Source of the DNA: Dehalococcoidia bacterium
GTDB lineage: Bacteria; Chloroflexota; Dehalococcoidia; UBA2979
DNA: 64,000 nt
NCBI GenBank assembly: GCA_023228825.1
Contig: JALOAL010000001.1
Location: 124,001 to 188,000 of the forward strand
Direction of reading: 5' to 3'
The notes beneath the pieces were generated by a model. It made no database searches and was not told where the DNA came from. It saw only the letters and a list, made by a program, of their open reading frames with translations. Both the position numbers and the translations under genes were made by a program. Shown here piece by piece: positions 50,817-60,641 of the stretch; position 1 is the stretch's first letter; every line of letters starts with the position of its first letter.

Positions 50817-51920
50817 TTAGAGGTCGATCTTGGGCGCGGTCGAGATCACGCGCAGGCGGCCGTCCTCCATCACGCATTGGTCCTCAATGCGGATACCGCC
50901 CCATCCAGGGATGTAGATGCCCGGCTCCACCGTGACCACGTGGCCGTCCGCCAGCGGGATCTCGCCGGAGGGCGCCAGCCGAGGATCCTCGTGAATGTCG
51001 AGGCCCACCCCGTGGCCCAGGCCGTGGCCGAAGTGCTCGCCGTGGCCGGCCTGCCGGATGACCTCGTGGGCGATCTCATGGCCCACCTTCCCCAGCATAC
51101 CCGCCTCGATGCGCTGCTCCGCCGTCTCCTGCGCCGTCAGCACGATGTCGTAGATGCGCGTGAACTCGGCCGAGGGCCGCTCGCCCAGCCAGACCGTGCG
51201 CGTCAGGTCCGAGCAGTACCCGTCCACGACCACGCCCATGTCGATCACCACGCCGGTCTCCACCTGCAACGGGGTGTCCGAGGCGCGCCAGTGCGGCAGC
51301 GACCCATGCGCCCCGCCCGCAACGATCGAGGCGAAGGAGAGGCCTTCCGCCCCGCGCTGGTGCGCGTACTCCTGGATGATCCAGGCAACCTGCTTTTCCG
51401 TCATGCCCGGTTCCAGGCGGCTCGCGGCGTGGCGGAAGGCGTCGTCCCCCAGCAGGACGGCGCGCGTGATGGCGTCGATCTCCTCGGCGTCCTTCACCAT
51501 GCGCAGGTCCTCAATGGCACGGGGGGCCGGGACGAACGCAGGGCGGGAGTGCGCGGGCATCTCCGCCAGGGCACCCGTCCACGCCTCGTACCCCGCGTAG
51601 GACAGGTCCGCGGGTTCGAAGCCGACCTTCAGCCCGCCCATGCCCTCCAGGACCTGCGGGGCCACGCCGGTGTTGGCGCCGCTCACCTGCACCAGGGTGT
51701 AGCCGTGGCACTGCTGCCCCACCTGCTCCCAGTACCGCGAGTCCGTGGCGAAGCGCGCCTCGTCACGGCTCACCAGCGCCATCCCGGCGCTGCCAGTGAA
51801 GCCGCTGATCCAGCGCCGGTTGGAGGGGGTGGTCACGAGCAGCGCGTCCACACCCAGCGTCTCGAGCCGTGCGCGCAGGCGCTCCAGGCGCGCGGCGATG
51901 GTGGCGGGGCCGCTGGTCAT
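50817..51920 (-). CDS. pepP: Xaa-Pro aminopeptidase, M24 family
   Basis: Creatinase-fold metallopeptidase of 367 aa that removes N-terminal residues next to proline. The five metal ligands are visible: Asp in VIDMGVVVDGY, Asp in CSDLTRTVW, His in GHGLGHGVGLDIHED, Glu in VTVEPGIYIPGW and Glu in IEDQCVMEDG. The N-terminal half is the creatinase/prolidase N-domain. ATG 51920 overlaps the aroQ stop as ATGA. The pepP-efp pairing is common in many bacteria. Confidence 0.94.
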   Translation of the reverse strand: MTSGPATIAARLERLRARLETLGVDALLVTTPSNRRWISGFTGSAGMALVSRDEARFATDSRYWEQVGQQCHGYTLVQVSGANTGVAPQVLEGMGGLKVGFEPADLSYAGYEAWTGALAEMPAHSRPAFVPAPRAIEDLRMVKDAEEIDAITRAVLLGDDAFRHAASRLEPGMTEKQVAWIIQEYAHQRGAEGLSFASIVAGGAHGSLPHWRASDTPLQVETGVVIDMGVVVDGYCSDLTRTVWLGERPSAEFTRIYDIVLTAQETAEQRIEAGMLGKVGHEIAHEVIRQAGHGEHFGHGLGHGVGLDIHEDPRLAPSGEIPLADGHVVTVEPGIYIPGWGGIRIEDQCVMEDGRLRVISTAPKIDL

Positions 51921-52363
51921 GCCCGGTCCGCCTCGGCCAGGTGGGCGTGCAGGAGGTCCAGCGCCGCCAGGTACCCGCGCCAGCCGAAGCCGGTGATCTG
52001 CCCCCAGGCCACGCTGGCCACGTACGAGCGCTGGCGGAAGGCCTCGCGCCGATGGATGTTGGAGAGGTGCACTTCCACCACGGCCAGTTTCGTCGCCGCA
52101 ATGGCATCCGCGAGCGCAATGGAGGTATGGGTGTAGGCGCCGGGATTGATGATCAGTCCGTCCCAGTCCCGGTGGCCCAGGATCAGGTCGATCAGTTCGC
52201 CCTCGTGGTTGGTCTGCGTGAACGCGATCTCCAGGTCGCCCAGGGCGGCTGCGCGTTCACGTACCGCCGCTTCGATGTCGGCGAGCGTCTCGCGGCCGTA
52301 CACCTCCGGCTCGCGCTCGCCGAGCAGGTTCAGGGTGGGGCCGTTCAGGACAAGGATGCGCAT
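51917..52363 (-). CDS. aroQ: 3-dehydroquinate dehydratase, type II
   Basis: Type II dehydroquinase of 148 aa in the shikimate pathway. LVLNGPTLNLLGEREPEVYG holds the catalytic Arg/Tyr flexible loop, QTNHEGELID the substrate loop, INPGAYTHTSIALADA the core, and EVHLSNIHRREAFRQ the catalytic His. ATG 52363 follows GGGAGG at 5-nt spacing; an upstream in-frame start adds only five residues. It is translationally coupled to pepP. Confidence 0.95.
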   Translation of the reverse strand: MRILVLNGPTLNLLGEREPEVYGRETLADIEAAVRERAAALGDLEIAFTQTNHEGELIDLILGHRDWDGLIINPGAYTHTSIALADAIAATKLAVVEVHLSNIHRREAFRQRSYVASVAWGQITGFGWRGYLAALDLLHAHLAEADRA

Positions 52364-52468
52364 GGAAGCCTCCCGCATGGCGTCAGGGCCGATGGTACCC
52401 GCAGCCCCGGCCCAGCGTCAGTGGGGCCCTGTCAGGGGTGCGGTCAGGGGGGCTGCCAGCGAGTGTGG

Positions 52469-53521
52469 TCAGCCGGCGGATCCAGCGGCGGGAGGCGTCC
52501 CGCGCTCGACCGCCCGCGCCCGCGCCAGTGCCTCCCCCACCACGCCCGCCCGCTGCCGGTGGCCCACCGAGGTGTAGACCTGCGTGGTGTCCGGCGAGGA
52601 GTGCCCCAGCAGGTGCTGCACGATGCGCAGATCCGCATTGCCCTCGATCAGGTGGGTGGCGAAGGAGTGGCGCAGCATGTGCGGGTGCACGGGGCGTGCG
52701 AGCGCCGCCTCCGTGCCTGCATTGCGCACGATGCTCTGGATCGACCGTGCGCTGAGTCGTCCTCCGGAGCGGTTTACGAAGAGCGCGGCCTGCGCCCCCG
52801 TCACGAGGTGCGGGCGCCCGTCCTGGATGTAGCGCCCGATCGCGTCTCGCGCCGGCTCTCCGTAGAGGCTGATGCGGGTCTTGTCGCCTTTGCCGGTGAC
52901 GCGCACCTGGCGGTTGGCCAGGTCCACGTCCCGGACGTCCAGGTTGGCGGCCTCGCTCACGCGCAGTCCCGCGCCATAGAGGACCTCCAGGATCGCTCGG
53001 TCGCGCAGGCCGGTGGGGGTCTCCGCGTCTGGCGCGTCCACCAGTTTGCTCGCGTCCTCCGCCGAGATGAACCGAGGCAGCCGCTGGGTCTGGCGAGGGA
53101 AGCGCAGCCGCAGCATGGAGTCGCCGGGCTGGTTCTGCAGCGCGACGCCCTCCGAGTCCAGCCACCCGTAGAAACCGCGCATGGTGGTCGCGATGCGTTT
53201 CACGGATCCCTCCGCCACCGAGGCGTTCCGCAACGCGAAGAGGTATGAGCGCCCGTCTGAGCGGCCGGCCTCGTCGAACGGCGTCTCGCGCTCCGCCAGG
53301 AAGGACAGGAAGCCCTCCAGGTCAGCGCGGTAGTTGCGCAGGGTGTGGGGAGACCGCCGCCGCACACGCTCGAGGTGGGCGAGGTAGCCCTCCAGTGCCT
53401 CGCGCGCGGCGCTGGCGACGGGCGCGGGCGGCACGGGTGAGGGCGCGCGCTTCCTGGAGGCGCGTGGCGCGGAGGCACGCTGCTCAGAGACTCGTCTCGC
53501 AGGCTCTCGGTTCGGCGGCAT
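52469..53521 (-). CDS. xerC: Tyrosine recombinase, XerC/XerD type
   Basis: Site-specific recombinase of 350 aa that probably resolves chromosome dimers at dif. The N-terminal SAM-like domain is EGYLAHLERVRRRSPHTLRN. The catalytic residues are Arg in GAGLRVSEAANLD, Lys in VTGKGDKTR, HPHMLRHSF, LLGHSS and Tyr in TTQVYTSV. It has a basic, Pro-rich N-terminal extension of about 40 residues. Placement between topA and aroQ, with no mobile element, supports a housekeeping Xer over an integrase. Which of XerC or XerD it is cannot be said. Confidence 0.88.
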   Translation of the reverse strand: MPPNREPARRVSEQRASAPRASRKRAPSPVPPAPVASAAREALEGYLAHLERVRRRSPHTLRNYRADLEGFLSFLAERETPFDEAGRSDGRSYLFALRNASVAEGSVKRIATTMRGFYGWLDSEGVALQNQPGDSMLRLRFPRQTQRLPRFISAEDASKLVDAPDAETPTGLRDRAILEVLYGAGLRVSEAANLDVRDVDLANRQVRVTGKGDKTRISLYGEPARDAIGRYIQDGRPHLVTGAQAALFVNRSGGRLSARSIQSIVRNAGTEAALARPVHPHMLRHSFATHLIEGNADLRIVQHLLGHSSPDTTQVYTSVGHRQRAGVVGEALARARAVERGTPPAAGSAG

Positions 53522-53589
53522 CGGTCCATCCTCGGGTTCCCCGCCCTCGGACGTTGGACATAACTCTAGCGGCGTGGAGGGCGAGGCGC

Positions 53590-53633
53590 AGCCCCATAGC
53601 CCCGCAGCCTCGCAGCCCCACAGCCCCCCAGCC
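53590..53633. repeat. Degenerate short repeat between xerC and topA
   Basis: CAGCCCCA, TAGCCCCG, CAGCCTCG, CAGCCCCA and CAGCCCCC follow one another as imperfect 8-nt units just after the topA stop (on the minus strand) and before xerC. The stretch is non-coding. Confidence 0.6.
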
Positions 53634-53638
53634 GAACG

Positions 53639-56422
53639 CTACGCCGAGCGCTTGCGAGTGCCTGTGGACTTCCGGCGGGTGGCGGGGCGCCTCGTGGTGG
53701 GCTTCTTGGCCCGCGGGTCCTTGCCCTCCGCGCGCAGTTTCTCCTCGCGGGCGGCGAGCAGTTCGATGGCGTCGTCCATCTCGATGGCCTGTGGGTCGCG
53801 GCCCTTGGGGAGGGAGGCGTTCACGGTGCCGTCCGTGACGTAGGGGCCGAACTTGCCGGAACGGATGGTGACCGTGCCCTTGTTGTCCGGGTGTTCGCCC
53901 AACTCCTTCAGGACGGAGGCGGACGGGCCACGCCGGCCGAACTTCCGCGGCTCGGCGAGGATGCGGAGGGCCTCCTCCAGCGTCAGGTCCGCCATCTGGG
54001 AGTGGCCGCCCTCGATGCTGCGGCTCTCGGTGCCGCTCTTCACGTAGGGGCCGTTGGGGCCGTCCTGTGCGGTGACGTCCTTGCCGGTCTCCGGGTGCTG
54101 TCCCAACACCTTGGGGAACTCCAGCGCCATCAGCGCGTCTTCCAGCGTGACGTGCTCCATGGTCATGCCCGGCCACAGCGAGGCGCGCCGCGGCTTCTCC
54201 TTCGACTTCGGCTCGGGGTCCGCGCCCAACTGGAAGTAGGGGCCGAAGCGGCCGGTCTTCAGCGTCACGGGCAGGCCGGTGTCCGGGTCGTTGCCCAGCA
54301 CGCGGTCGGACAGTGCCTCCTGCTGCAGCAGGTGCTCCACGTCCGCGATGGTGACCTCGTCCGGTGCGATCTCCGGGGGCAGCGAGGCGCGCTCGTCCGT
54401 GTCTCCCACCTGCACGTACGGGCCGTAGCGGCCCACGCGCACAGCCACCTCGCGGCCTTCGTCGTCTGTGCCCAGGGGGATGGAGGAGACGGCGCGCGCG
54501 TCGATGGCCTCCCAGCCCTCGTTGATGGTCTTGTGCAAGCCGTGGCGGGCCATGCCCTCGTCGTCCGGGGCGTTCGGGTCGCCGAAGTAGAAGGTGTGCA
54601 GCCACGGCTTGTGTTCGCGGTCGCCCTCCGCGATCTCGTCCAGGCGCTCCTCCATGCGGGCGGTGAAGCCCAGGTCGATGAGGTCCGGGAAGTGCTGCTG
54701 CAGGAGGTTCGTGACCGCAAAGGCGACGAACGTGGGGATGAGGGCGGTGCCCTTCTTCCACACGTAGCCACGGTCCTGCACGGTCTGCAGGATGGAGGCG
54801 TACGTGGAGGGGCGGCCAATGCCGCGCTCTTCCAGTTCGCGAATCAGGCTCGCCTCTGTCCAGCGGGCGGGCGGCTGGGTCTCGTGGCCCTTGGCCTCGA
54901 CCTGGCGGGGGTCCACCTCCTGGCCGGTGGCCAGCGGCGGCAGCACCCGCTCCTGGTCTTCCAGTTCCGCGTCCGGGTCGTCCGAGCCCTCCACGTAGGC
55001 GCGGAGGAAGCCCGGGAAGGTGATGACCTTGCCGCTGGTGTGGAACGTGGCGGTGCCGTGATCGCCGGCGTCTGCGGTCAGGCGCACCTGCGTGCGCAGT
55101 CCGGTGGCGTCCCGCATCTGCGAGGCCACGGTGCGCTTCCACACCAGGTCGTAGAGCCGCAGCGCGTCTGGGTCGAGTTCCCGCGCGACGTTCTCTGGCG
55201 TGCGGAAACGCTCACCCGCCGGGCGGATCGCCTCGTGCGCCTCTTGCGCGCCCTTGCTCTTGGAGGTGTACACGCGCGGCCGGTCCGGCAGGTAGGAGTC
55301 GCCGTAGAGGGCGCGCACCTGCTCCCGGGAGGCCTGGATGGCCTGCGAGGACAGCGAGGGGCTGTCCGTACGCATGTAGGTGATGTAGCCGTTCTCATAC
55401 AACCGCTGGGCGACCTGCATGGTGCGCTGGGCGGAGTAGCGCAGTTTGCGGGCGGCCTCCTGCTGGAGGGTGGAGGTGATGAACGGCGCGGGGGGGCGCT
55501 GGGTGAACGGACGCTCGTTGACCTCCGCGACCACGAAGGTGGCGGAGGTGAGCCGTTCCGCGACGGACTGCGCGCGCGACTCGTCCAGCAACACCACGTC
55601 GCTGCTGGCCAGTTCGCCGGTCTCCGGGTCGAAGTCGCGGCCCAGCGCCACGCGGCGTCCGTCCAACTCCACCAGGCGGGCGCCGAACGTGGCGGCCGCG
55701 GACGTCTCGCGGGTGGCCAGGGTGGCGTCCACGTCCCAGTAGGCGGCGGCCTTGAAGCGCATGCGCTGGCGTTCGCGCTCCACGATCAGGCGTACCGCCA
55801 CGGACTGCACGCGGCCGGCCGAGAGCCGCGGCGCGACCTTCTTCCAGAGGACGGGGGACACCTCGTACCCGAAGAGGCGGTCCAGGATGCGGCGTGCCTC
55901 CTGGGCATGCACCAGGTCCACGTCGATCTCTCGAGGGTTGGCGAGGGCTTCCTCGATGGCCTGGCGGGTGATCTCGTGGAAGACCATGCGGTAGACGGGG
56001 ACGCGCGGCTTGAGCACCTGCAGGAGGTGCCAGGCGATCGCCTCGCCCTCGCGGTCCTCGTCTGTGGCCAGGTACAACTCGTCCGCGTCCTTCAGCAGGG
56101 CGCGGAGTTTCTTGACCTGATCGTTCTTGCTGGGAGGCACCACGTACAGCGGCTCGAAGCCGGCCTCGATGTTCACGCCCAGGCGCGCCCACTTCTCCTT
56201 CTTGTACGCGGCCGGAATCTCGGCCGCGGAGGAGGGGAGGTCACGGATGTGGCCGATCGAGGACTCCACGACATAATCGTCGCCGAGGAACTGGCCGATG
56301 GTGCGCGCCTTGGCAGGCGACTCCACGATCACCAGGCGTCGCGGGTGGTCTCCGGCGCCGTTGGAGGCGGCCGAGGCGGCTCGGCGTGTGGGGCGAGTGC
56401 TGCGCGCGGTGTCAGTGGTCAA
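53639..56422 (-). CDS. topA: DNA topoisomerase I
   Basis: Type IA topoisomerase of 927 aa that relaxes negative supercoils. The TOPRIM domain has LVIVESPAKARTI (Glu34) and LATDEDREGEAIAWH (metal Asp pair, about 119-133). The active-site Tyr is Tyr349 in GYITYMRTDS. In place of the zinc fingers of E. coli TopA the C-terminus has at least four Topo_C repeats (FGPYVQVGD, FGPYFQLGAD, NGPYVKSGT, FGPYVTDGT) and a Lys/Arg tail, as in Actinobacteria and Chloroflexota. It starts at TTG 56422, overlapping the dprA stop as TTGA. Confidence 0.97.
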   Translation of the reverse strand: MTTDTARSTRPTRRAASAASNGAGDHPRRLVIVESPAKARTIGQFLGDDYVVESSIGHIRDLPSSAAEIPAAYKKEKWARLGVNIEAGFEPLYVVPPSKNDQVKKLRALLKDADELYLATDEDREGEAIAWHLLQVLKPRVPVYRMVFHEITRQAIEEALANPREIDVDLVHAQEARRILDRLFGYEVSPVLWKKVAPRLSAGRVQSVAVRLIVERERQRMRFKAAAYWDVDATLATRETSAAATFGARLVELDGRRVALGRDFDPETGELASSDVVLLDESRAQSVAERLTSATFVVAEVNERPFTQRPPAPFITSTLQQEAARKLRYSAQRTMQVAQRLYENGYITYMRTDSPSLSSQAIQASREQVRALYGDSYLPDRPRVYTSKSKGAQEAHEAIRPAGERFRTPENVARELDPDALRLYDLVWKRTVASQMRDATGLRTQVRLTADAGDHGTATFHTSGKVITFPGFLRAYVEGSDDPDAELEDQERVLPPLATGQEVDPRQVEAKGHETQPPARWTEASLIRELEERGIGRPSTYASILQTVQDRGYVWKKGTALIPTFVAFAVTNLLQQHFPDLIDLGFTARMEERLDEIAEGDREHKPWLHTFYFGDPNAPDDEGMARHGLHKTINEGWEAIDARAVSSIPLGTDDEGREVAVRVGRYGPYVQVGDTDERASLPPEIAPDEVTIADVEHLLQQEALSDRVLGNDPDTGLPVTLKTGRFGPYFQLGADPEPKSKEKPRRASLWPGMTMEHVTLEDALMALEFPKVLGQHPETGKDVTAQDGPNGPYVKSGTESRSIEGGHSQMADLTLEEALRILAEPRKFGRRGPSASVLKELGEHPDNKGTVTIRSGKFGPYVTDGTVNASLPKGRDPQAIEMDDAIELLAAREEKLRAEGKDPRAKKPTTRRPATRRKSTGTRKRSA

Positions 56423-57678
56423 GACGCGCGTCCATCCTTTGCGGTGCCATCAGTAGAGCGACCTGTCGTGTCCGGGGCCGAGGCCGATTCGGGAGGTAGG
56501 GAGACGTCGTAGGAAGCCTCGTCCTCGCGGACGCGGGCGAAGTTCATGCCGCCGACGTCACGTACCAGTCCTTTGAGTTCCAGAAGCGCGAGCGTACCGG
56601 AGACGATCGCGGGGGCCAAACCAGACTGTCGCACCACCTCGTCAATGTGCAAGGGCTCCCGTGTCAGGGTTGCCATGAGCGCCTGCTCGTCCGCGGACTC
56701 CGGGGGCGCTGCCCGACCGAAGTCCAGTTGCGAGCCGATCTGCGTCAGGTTCAAGGCTTCCAGGATGTCCTCCGCGCCGGTCACGGGCATCGCGCCGTCC
56801 CGGATCAGGGACAGCGGACCACGCGACTGGGGCGAGAAGATCGACCCGGGCACCGCGAAGACGTCACGGTTCTGTTCGAGCGCGAACCGCGCGGTGATCA
56901 TGGAGCCGGACTGGTAGTCGCCCTCGATGATTAGCGTCCCAAGCGAGAGGCCGGACAGGATGCGGTTGCGTCGAGGGAAGAAGTCCGCCCGCGGCTTGGT
57001 GCCCAACGGATAGTCCGAGACCACGGCGCCGCGCTCCGCGATCTCGTCCGCCAGGCGCCGGTTCTCCGGCGGGTAGATCGTATCGAGGCCGTTTGCGAGC
57101 ACCGCCACCGTGCGCCCGCCGGTGTCGAGGGCGGTGCGATGCGCGATCGTGTCCACCCCCCGGGCGAGGCCGGAGACGACCGTGACGCTGTTGGCCGCGA
57201 GTCCTCGTGTCAGTTCAGTGGCCGCCTGGCGGCCGTACGCCGTGGCGCGGCGCGTGCCCACGACGGCGATGCTCCACTCGTCATCCGGCGCCCACTCGCC
57301 GCGTACGTAGAGGATGGGCGGGACGTCATCGATCTCGCGCAGGCGGGACGGGTAGCCGGGCCCCGTACGCGCGTAGGGGCGCACGCCGGCCCGGGCCATG
57401 CGCTCCATCTCCGTGTCCGGGTCGATCTCGCTGCGCGCCCGGGCGACGGCCTGCGCGGTGCGCGCGTCCAGACCGCACTCCACCAGTTCGCCCTCGGACG
57501 CGCGCCAGGCCGCCTCCATGGAGGGGAAGGCGCGCTCCAGCAGGGCGAAGCGCACGCTGCCCAGCCGGTGGACGCGGTGCAGCGCCACGCGATAGGGCAG
57601 GTCTGCCGGCTGGGCGCCGGCGGCGGAGTGCAGGGCTGTCTCGTTGGCCACGGGCGACAGGGTAGGCGTCCCGGTCAA
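56419..57678 (-). CDS. dprA: DNA-processing protein DprA
   Basis: DprA loads RecA on incoming single-stranded DNA during transformation; about 419 aa. The Rossmann core has SIAVVGTRRATAYGRQAATE, SGLARGVDTIAHRTAL, VLANGLDTIYPPENRRL and FPRRNRILSGLS. A helix-hairpin-helix-like N-terminus and a C-terminal winged helix (LHIDEVVRQSGLAPAIVSGT) are present. The start is uncertain between TTG 57678 and GTG 57651; neither has a ribosome site. It is coupled to topA. Its presence alone does not prove competence, because DprA is widely conserved. Confidence 0.94.
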   Translation of the reverse strand: MTGTPTLSPVANETALHSAAGAQPADLPYRVALHRVHRLGSVRFALLERAFPSMEAAWRASEGELVECGLDARTAQAVARARSEIDPDTEMERMARAGVRPYARTGPGYPSRLREIDDVPPILYVRGEWAPDDEWSIAVVGTRRATAYGRQAATELTRGLAANSVTVVSGLARGVDTIAHRTALDTGGRTVAVLANGLDTIYPPENRRLADEIAERGAVVSDYPLGTKPRADFFPRRNRILSGLSLGTLIIEGDYQSGSMITARFALEQNRDVFAVPGSIFSPQSRGPLSLIRDGAMPVTGAEDILEALNLTQIGSQLDFGRAAPPESADEQALMATLTREPLHIDEVVRQSGLAPAIVSGTLALLELKGLVRDVGGMNFARVREDEASYDVSLPPESASAPDTTGRSTDGTAKDGRAS

Positions 57679-57720
57679 CCGAGGCGGGTGTGCCTGCCGC
57701 TGGGGGCGGGCAGGCGGTGG

Positions 57721-59064
57721 TTACACGACCTCCGCCGCTTCGTTTGCCTCGGTCGGTTCGGGGGGTGTGGGCACGGGCTGGGGCTCGTAGCGCCGCACGT
57801 TCACCTTCTTGATGCGGCGTCCCAGGATGGACATCACGCGCAGGTGCAGGGCGACCTGCTCGTCATCCAGGTCCTCCAGGGGGGGCACCACCACCTCGTC
57901 CCCGGGGACAGCCAGGCGGCCGAGTTCGGTGACGATGAGGCCGCCCACGGTGTCGAAGTCGTCCGTCTGGATCTCCGTCAGGAAGATCTCGTTCAACTCA
58001 TCGATCGTGAGGCTGGCGTCCACCACCGCCTCGTCCTCGGAGACGCGTTGGACCTCCGGGGCGGCGGTGTCGTACTCGTCTTCGATGGCGCCGACGATCT
58101 CCTCCACCAGGTCTTCCACGGTGATGACGCCGGCGGTGCCGCCGTACTCGTCCACGGCGATAGCCATGTGGACCTTCTCGCGGCGCATGTCCGCCAGCAG
58201 TTCGTTGGCGCGCTTCGTCTCCGGCACCACGTACGGCGGCCGGGCCACGTCCGCCAGATCCGGCGTGACGTTGCCGTTCTGCACGTAGGCCAGCAGGTCC
58301 TTGGCGTAGATCACGCCAATGATCCGGTCCAGCGAGTCGCGGTACAGGGGGATGCGGCTATAGCCGGAACGGGAGACCAGCCGCATCACGTCCCCAAACG
58401 AGGCCTCTGTGGAGACGGTGGTCATGTCCGTGCGAGGCGTCATCAGTTCGCGGACGGTCTGGTCGGACATCTCCAGCACGCCTCGGATCATGCGGCGTTC
58501 CTCGATGAGTGTGGCGTCCTCGTCCGCCGCCTCCAGCACGCCCACCAGTTCCTCGCCGGGGTCGATGCGTTCGGAGGTGCCCTTTAGCCCCAGCGCCCGC
58601 AGCGGCAGCGTGACGGGAGCGCTCACCGCCCAGGAGAGCGGGCGCAGCAGCGTCTGCAGCGCCATCACGGGCGCGGCCAGGCGCGCCGCCGCCGCCTCCG
58701 GGTGGGAAAGGGCGATGATGCGCGCCGTGCTGCGGGTGATGCTCACCACCACGATGGCCAGCGCGCCGGCCAGCAGCGCGGTCTGCCAGGACAGCCCGTT
58801 CAGCAGAACGGCGGACGAGAGCGCGATCGAGGTGACCGCCAGGGACGAGCCGAAGCGCAGGTGGCGCAGCATGCGCTGACGCTCGCGGACGTAGGTGCGG
58901 AGGAGTGAGGTGAGGCCGGGCGTCTCCACGCCTCGGAGTCTGCGTCTGGCCAGCGAGATGACATCCGCCTCGGCCGCGGCAATGACCGCCAGCAGGATGG
59001 CGGAGGTGATGGCGATGATGAGGAATACCAGTGAGTTTGTATCCAAAACCACGGGGCGAGGCAC
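57721..59064 (-). CDS. CorC/HlyC-type transporter with CNNM-like domain and CBS pair
   Basis: Membrane protein of 447 aa of the CNNM/CorC family, linked to Mg or cobalt efflux. The N-terminal DUF21/CNNM domain covers about residues 10-165 with three or four membrane segments. Two CBS domains follow (LMTPRTDMTTVSTEASFGDV; then VPETKRANELLADMRREKVH and VDEYGGTAGVITVEDLVEEI). The C-terminal CorC_HlyC domain is LTIDELNEIFLTEIQTDDFD. GTG 59064 lies 10 nt after the glmU stop, so it belongs to the glmU operon. Confidence 0.92.
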   Translation of the reverse strand: MPRPVVLDTNSLVFLIIAITSAILLAVIAAAEADVISLARRRLRGVETPGLTSLLRTYVRERQRMLRHLRFGSSLAVTSIALSSAVLLNGLSWQTALLAGALAIVVVSITRSTARIIALSHPEAAAARLAAPVMALQTLLRPLSWAVSAPVTLPLRALGLKGTSERIDPGEELVGVLEAADEDATLIEERRMIRGVLEMSDQTVRELMTPRTDMTTVSTEASFGDVMRLVSRSGYSRIPLYRDSLDRIIGVIYAKDLLAYVQNGNVTPDLADVARPPYVVPETKRANELLADMRREKVHMAIAVDEYGGTAGVITVEDLVEEIVGAIEDEYDTAAPEVQRVSEDEAVVDASLTIDELNEIFLTEIQTDDFDTVGGLIVTELGRLAVPGDEVVVPPLEDLDDEQVALHLRVMSILGRRIKKVNVRRYEPQPVPTPPEPTEANEAAEVV

Positions 59065-59074
59065 ACGGGGCTAC

Positions 59075-60490
59075 CTACGCCGAGTGACCTCCTTCTACCC
59101 CGGGCCGGGCTTGCGCCGGCACGCCCATCACCAGGGCGCCGTCCGGGACATCGCGCGTCACCACCGAACCACCGGCGGTGCGCGCACCTGTTCCCACGCG
59201 GACCGGCGCAATGAGCACCGTGCCGCTGCCAATTGAGGCTCCCGCGCCGATCACCGTGCGGTGCTTGATGCGAGTGCCCTCATCATAATTCGCCGTGATC
59301 GATCCGGCAGCAAAGTTCACGTCCTCGCCGATCTCGGCGTCGCCAATATAGGAGAAATGGCCAACCTGCGTGCGTGCGCCCAGGCGCGAGGCCTTCACCT
59401 CCACGTAGTTCCCGAGGTGCACGCCTTCCTCCAGCGTGACGCCCGGCCGCAGGTGGCAGTACGGGCCGATCTCCACGCCTCGTTGGATGGTGGCGGCCTC
59501 GATGGTGCTGCTGCCGATCTCCACGTCGTCCGCGATGTCGCAGTCGCGCACCACGGCGTTGGGGCCAATGCGGCACCCGCTGCCCACACGCGTCCGCCCC
59601 AGCAGGTGCACGCCCGGCAGCAGCGTGGTGTCCGGCGCCACCTCCACGCCCGCGTCGATGAACGTGGACGGGGGATCCAGGATCGTGACGCCTTCCAGCA
59701 TCAGTTTGTGACGCATGCGGTCGCGCAGGACGCGCTCGGCGCCCGCGAGGTCGATGCGGTCGTTGATCTGCTGGACTTCCGCGGCCTCCGTCACCTGGTA
59801 GGCGTCCACGCCCCCCGCAGCCACGGCGCGTCCGATCAGTTCCGTCAGCACCGTGGCGCCTCGATCGTTGGAGGGCAGGGCGGCCAGCGTCTCGAAGAGC
59901 CAGGTGGCGTCCGCGGCGTAGAGGCCGGCGTTCACCTCTGGCTGGCCGCGCATGGCGGCGGGCAGGTCGGCCTCCTGCACGATGCCGTGCACGCGGCCGT
60001 TGCGACGCTGGACGCGGGCGTAGCCACGCGGGTCGTCCAGGTAGGCGGTGAGGAACGACATCACGTGGCCGGAGGCCAGGTGGCGTCCGGCCAGTTCCAG
60101 CAGCGTGCGGGCGGTCAGCAGCGGCATGTCTGCGTGCGCCACCAGCACCCGGCCGCCGGAGACCGCGTCGCGCGCCGCCTTGGTGGCGTCTCCGGTGCCC
60201 AGGGGGTGGTCCTGGAGCACCACGCGCGCCTCGCCCACCGCCTCCGCGATGGCCTCGCGCGTGGCTGGCGAGGCGACCACGATGACGTCTCGGCAGCCGG
60301 CCTCGCGCAGGAGGTCGCAGACCAGGCGCACCATGGGCACGCCGGCCACGGGATGCAGCACCTTGGGCAGGGCGGAGCGCATGCGCGTGCCCGGCCCGGC
60401 GGCCAGCACAATGGCCGTCCAGCCTTCCAGCGAGGCAACAGGGGTGGTCAGGGGGGTGACGAGCGCGGAAGCGCCGTAGGGGGGTGTCAT
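59075..60490 (-). CDS. glmU: Bifunctional N-acetyltransferase / UDP-GlcNAc pyrophosphorylase
   Basis: GlmU acetylates glucosamine-1-phosphate and couples it to UTP to give UDP-GlcNAc; about 471 aa. The nucleotidyltransferase motif is LAAGPGTRMRSALPKVLHP, and VLVAHADMPLLT carries the Mg-binding Asp. The left-handed beta-helix starts near residue 255 with hexapeptide repeats and the catalytic region GNYVEVKASRLG...HFSYIGDAEIGEDVN. ATG 60490 (MTPPYGAS) is chosen; a longer frame from 60649 adds 53 residues with A/T-ending codons unlike coding sequence here. It heads the minus-strand operon. Confidence 0.95.
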   Translation of the reverse strand: MTPPYGASALVTPLTTPVASLEGWTAIVLAAGPGTRMRSALPKVLHPVAGVPMVRLVCDLLREAGCRDVIVVASPATREAIAEAVGEARVVLQDHPLGTGDATKAARDAVSGGRVLVAHADMPLLTARTLLELAGRHLASGHVMSFLTAYLDDPRGYARVQRRNGRVHGIVQEADLPAAMRGQPEVNAGLYAADATWLFETLAALPSNDRGATVLTELIGRAVAAGGVDAYQVTEAAEVQQINDRIDLAGAERVLRDRMRHKLMLEGVTILDPPSTFIDAGVEVAPDTTLLPGVHLLGRTRVGSGCRIGPNAVVRDCDIADDVEIGSSTIEAATIQRGVEIGPYCHLRPGVTLEEGVHLGNYVEVKASRLGARTQVGHFSYIGDAEIGEDVNFAAGSITANYDEGTRIKHRTVIGAGASIGSGTVLIAPVRVGTGARTAGGSVVTRDVPDGALVMGVPAQARPGVEGGHSA

Positions 60491-60641
60491 GTCAGGCGGG
60501 GGCCGTCCTCTGGCGGGTGATCGTGTCAGGATCGAGTGCGATCGGCTGGCGGTACGTGCGGCCGATGCCGGTTTGGGTGAGACTGTGGCTGAGCCGGTCA
60601 CTGAGGCTGCAACTGAGGGTTGAAACTGAGGTTGGGCGAAA

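Noticed and set aside
52469..53521. Tyrosine recombinase as an integrase marking a genomic island
   Set aside because: Its neighbours are conserved housekeeping genes (topA, aroQ). There are no attachment-site repeats or phage genes nearby, so a chromosomal Xer is more likely.
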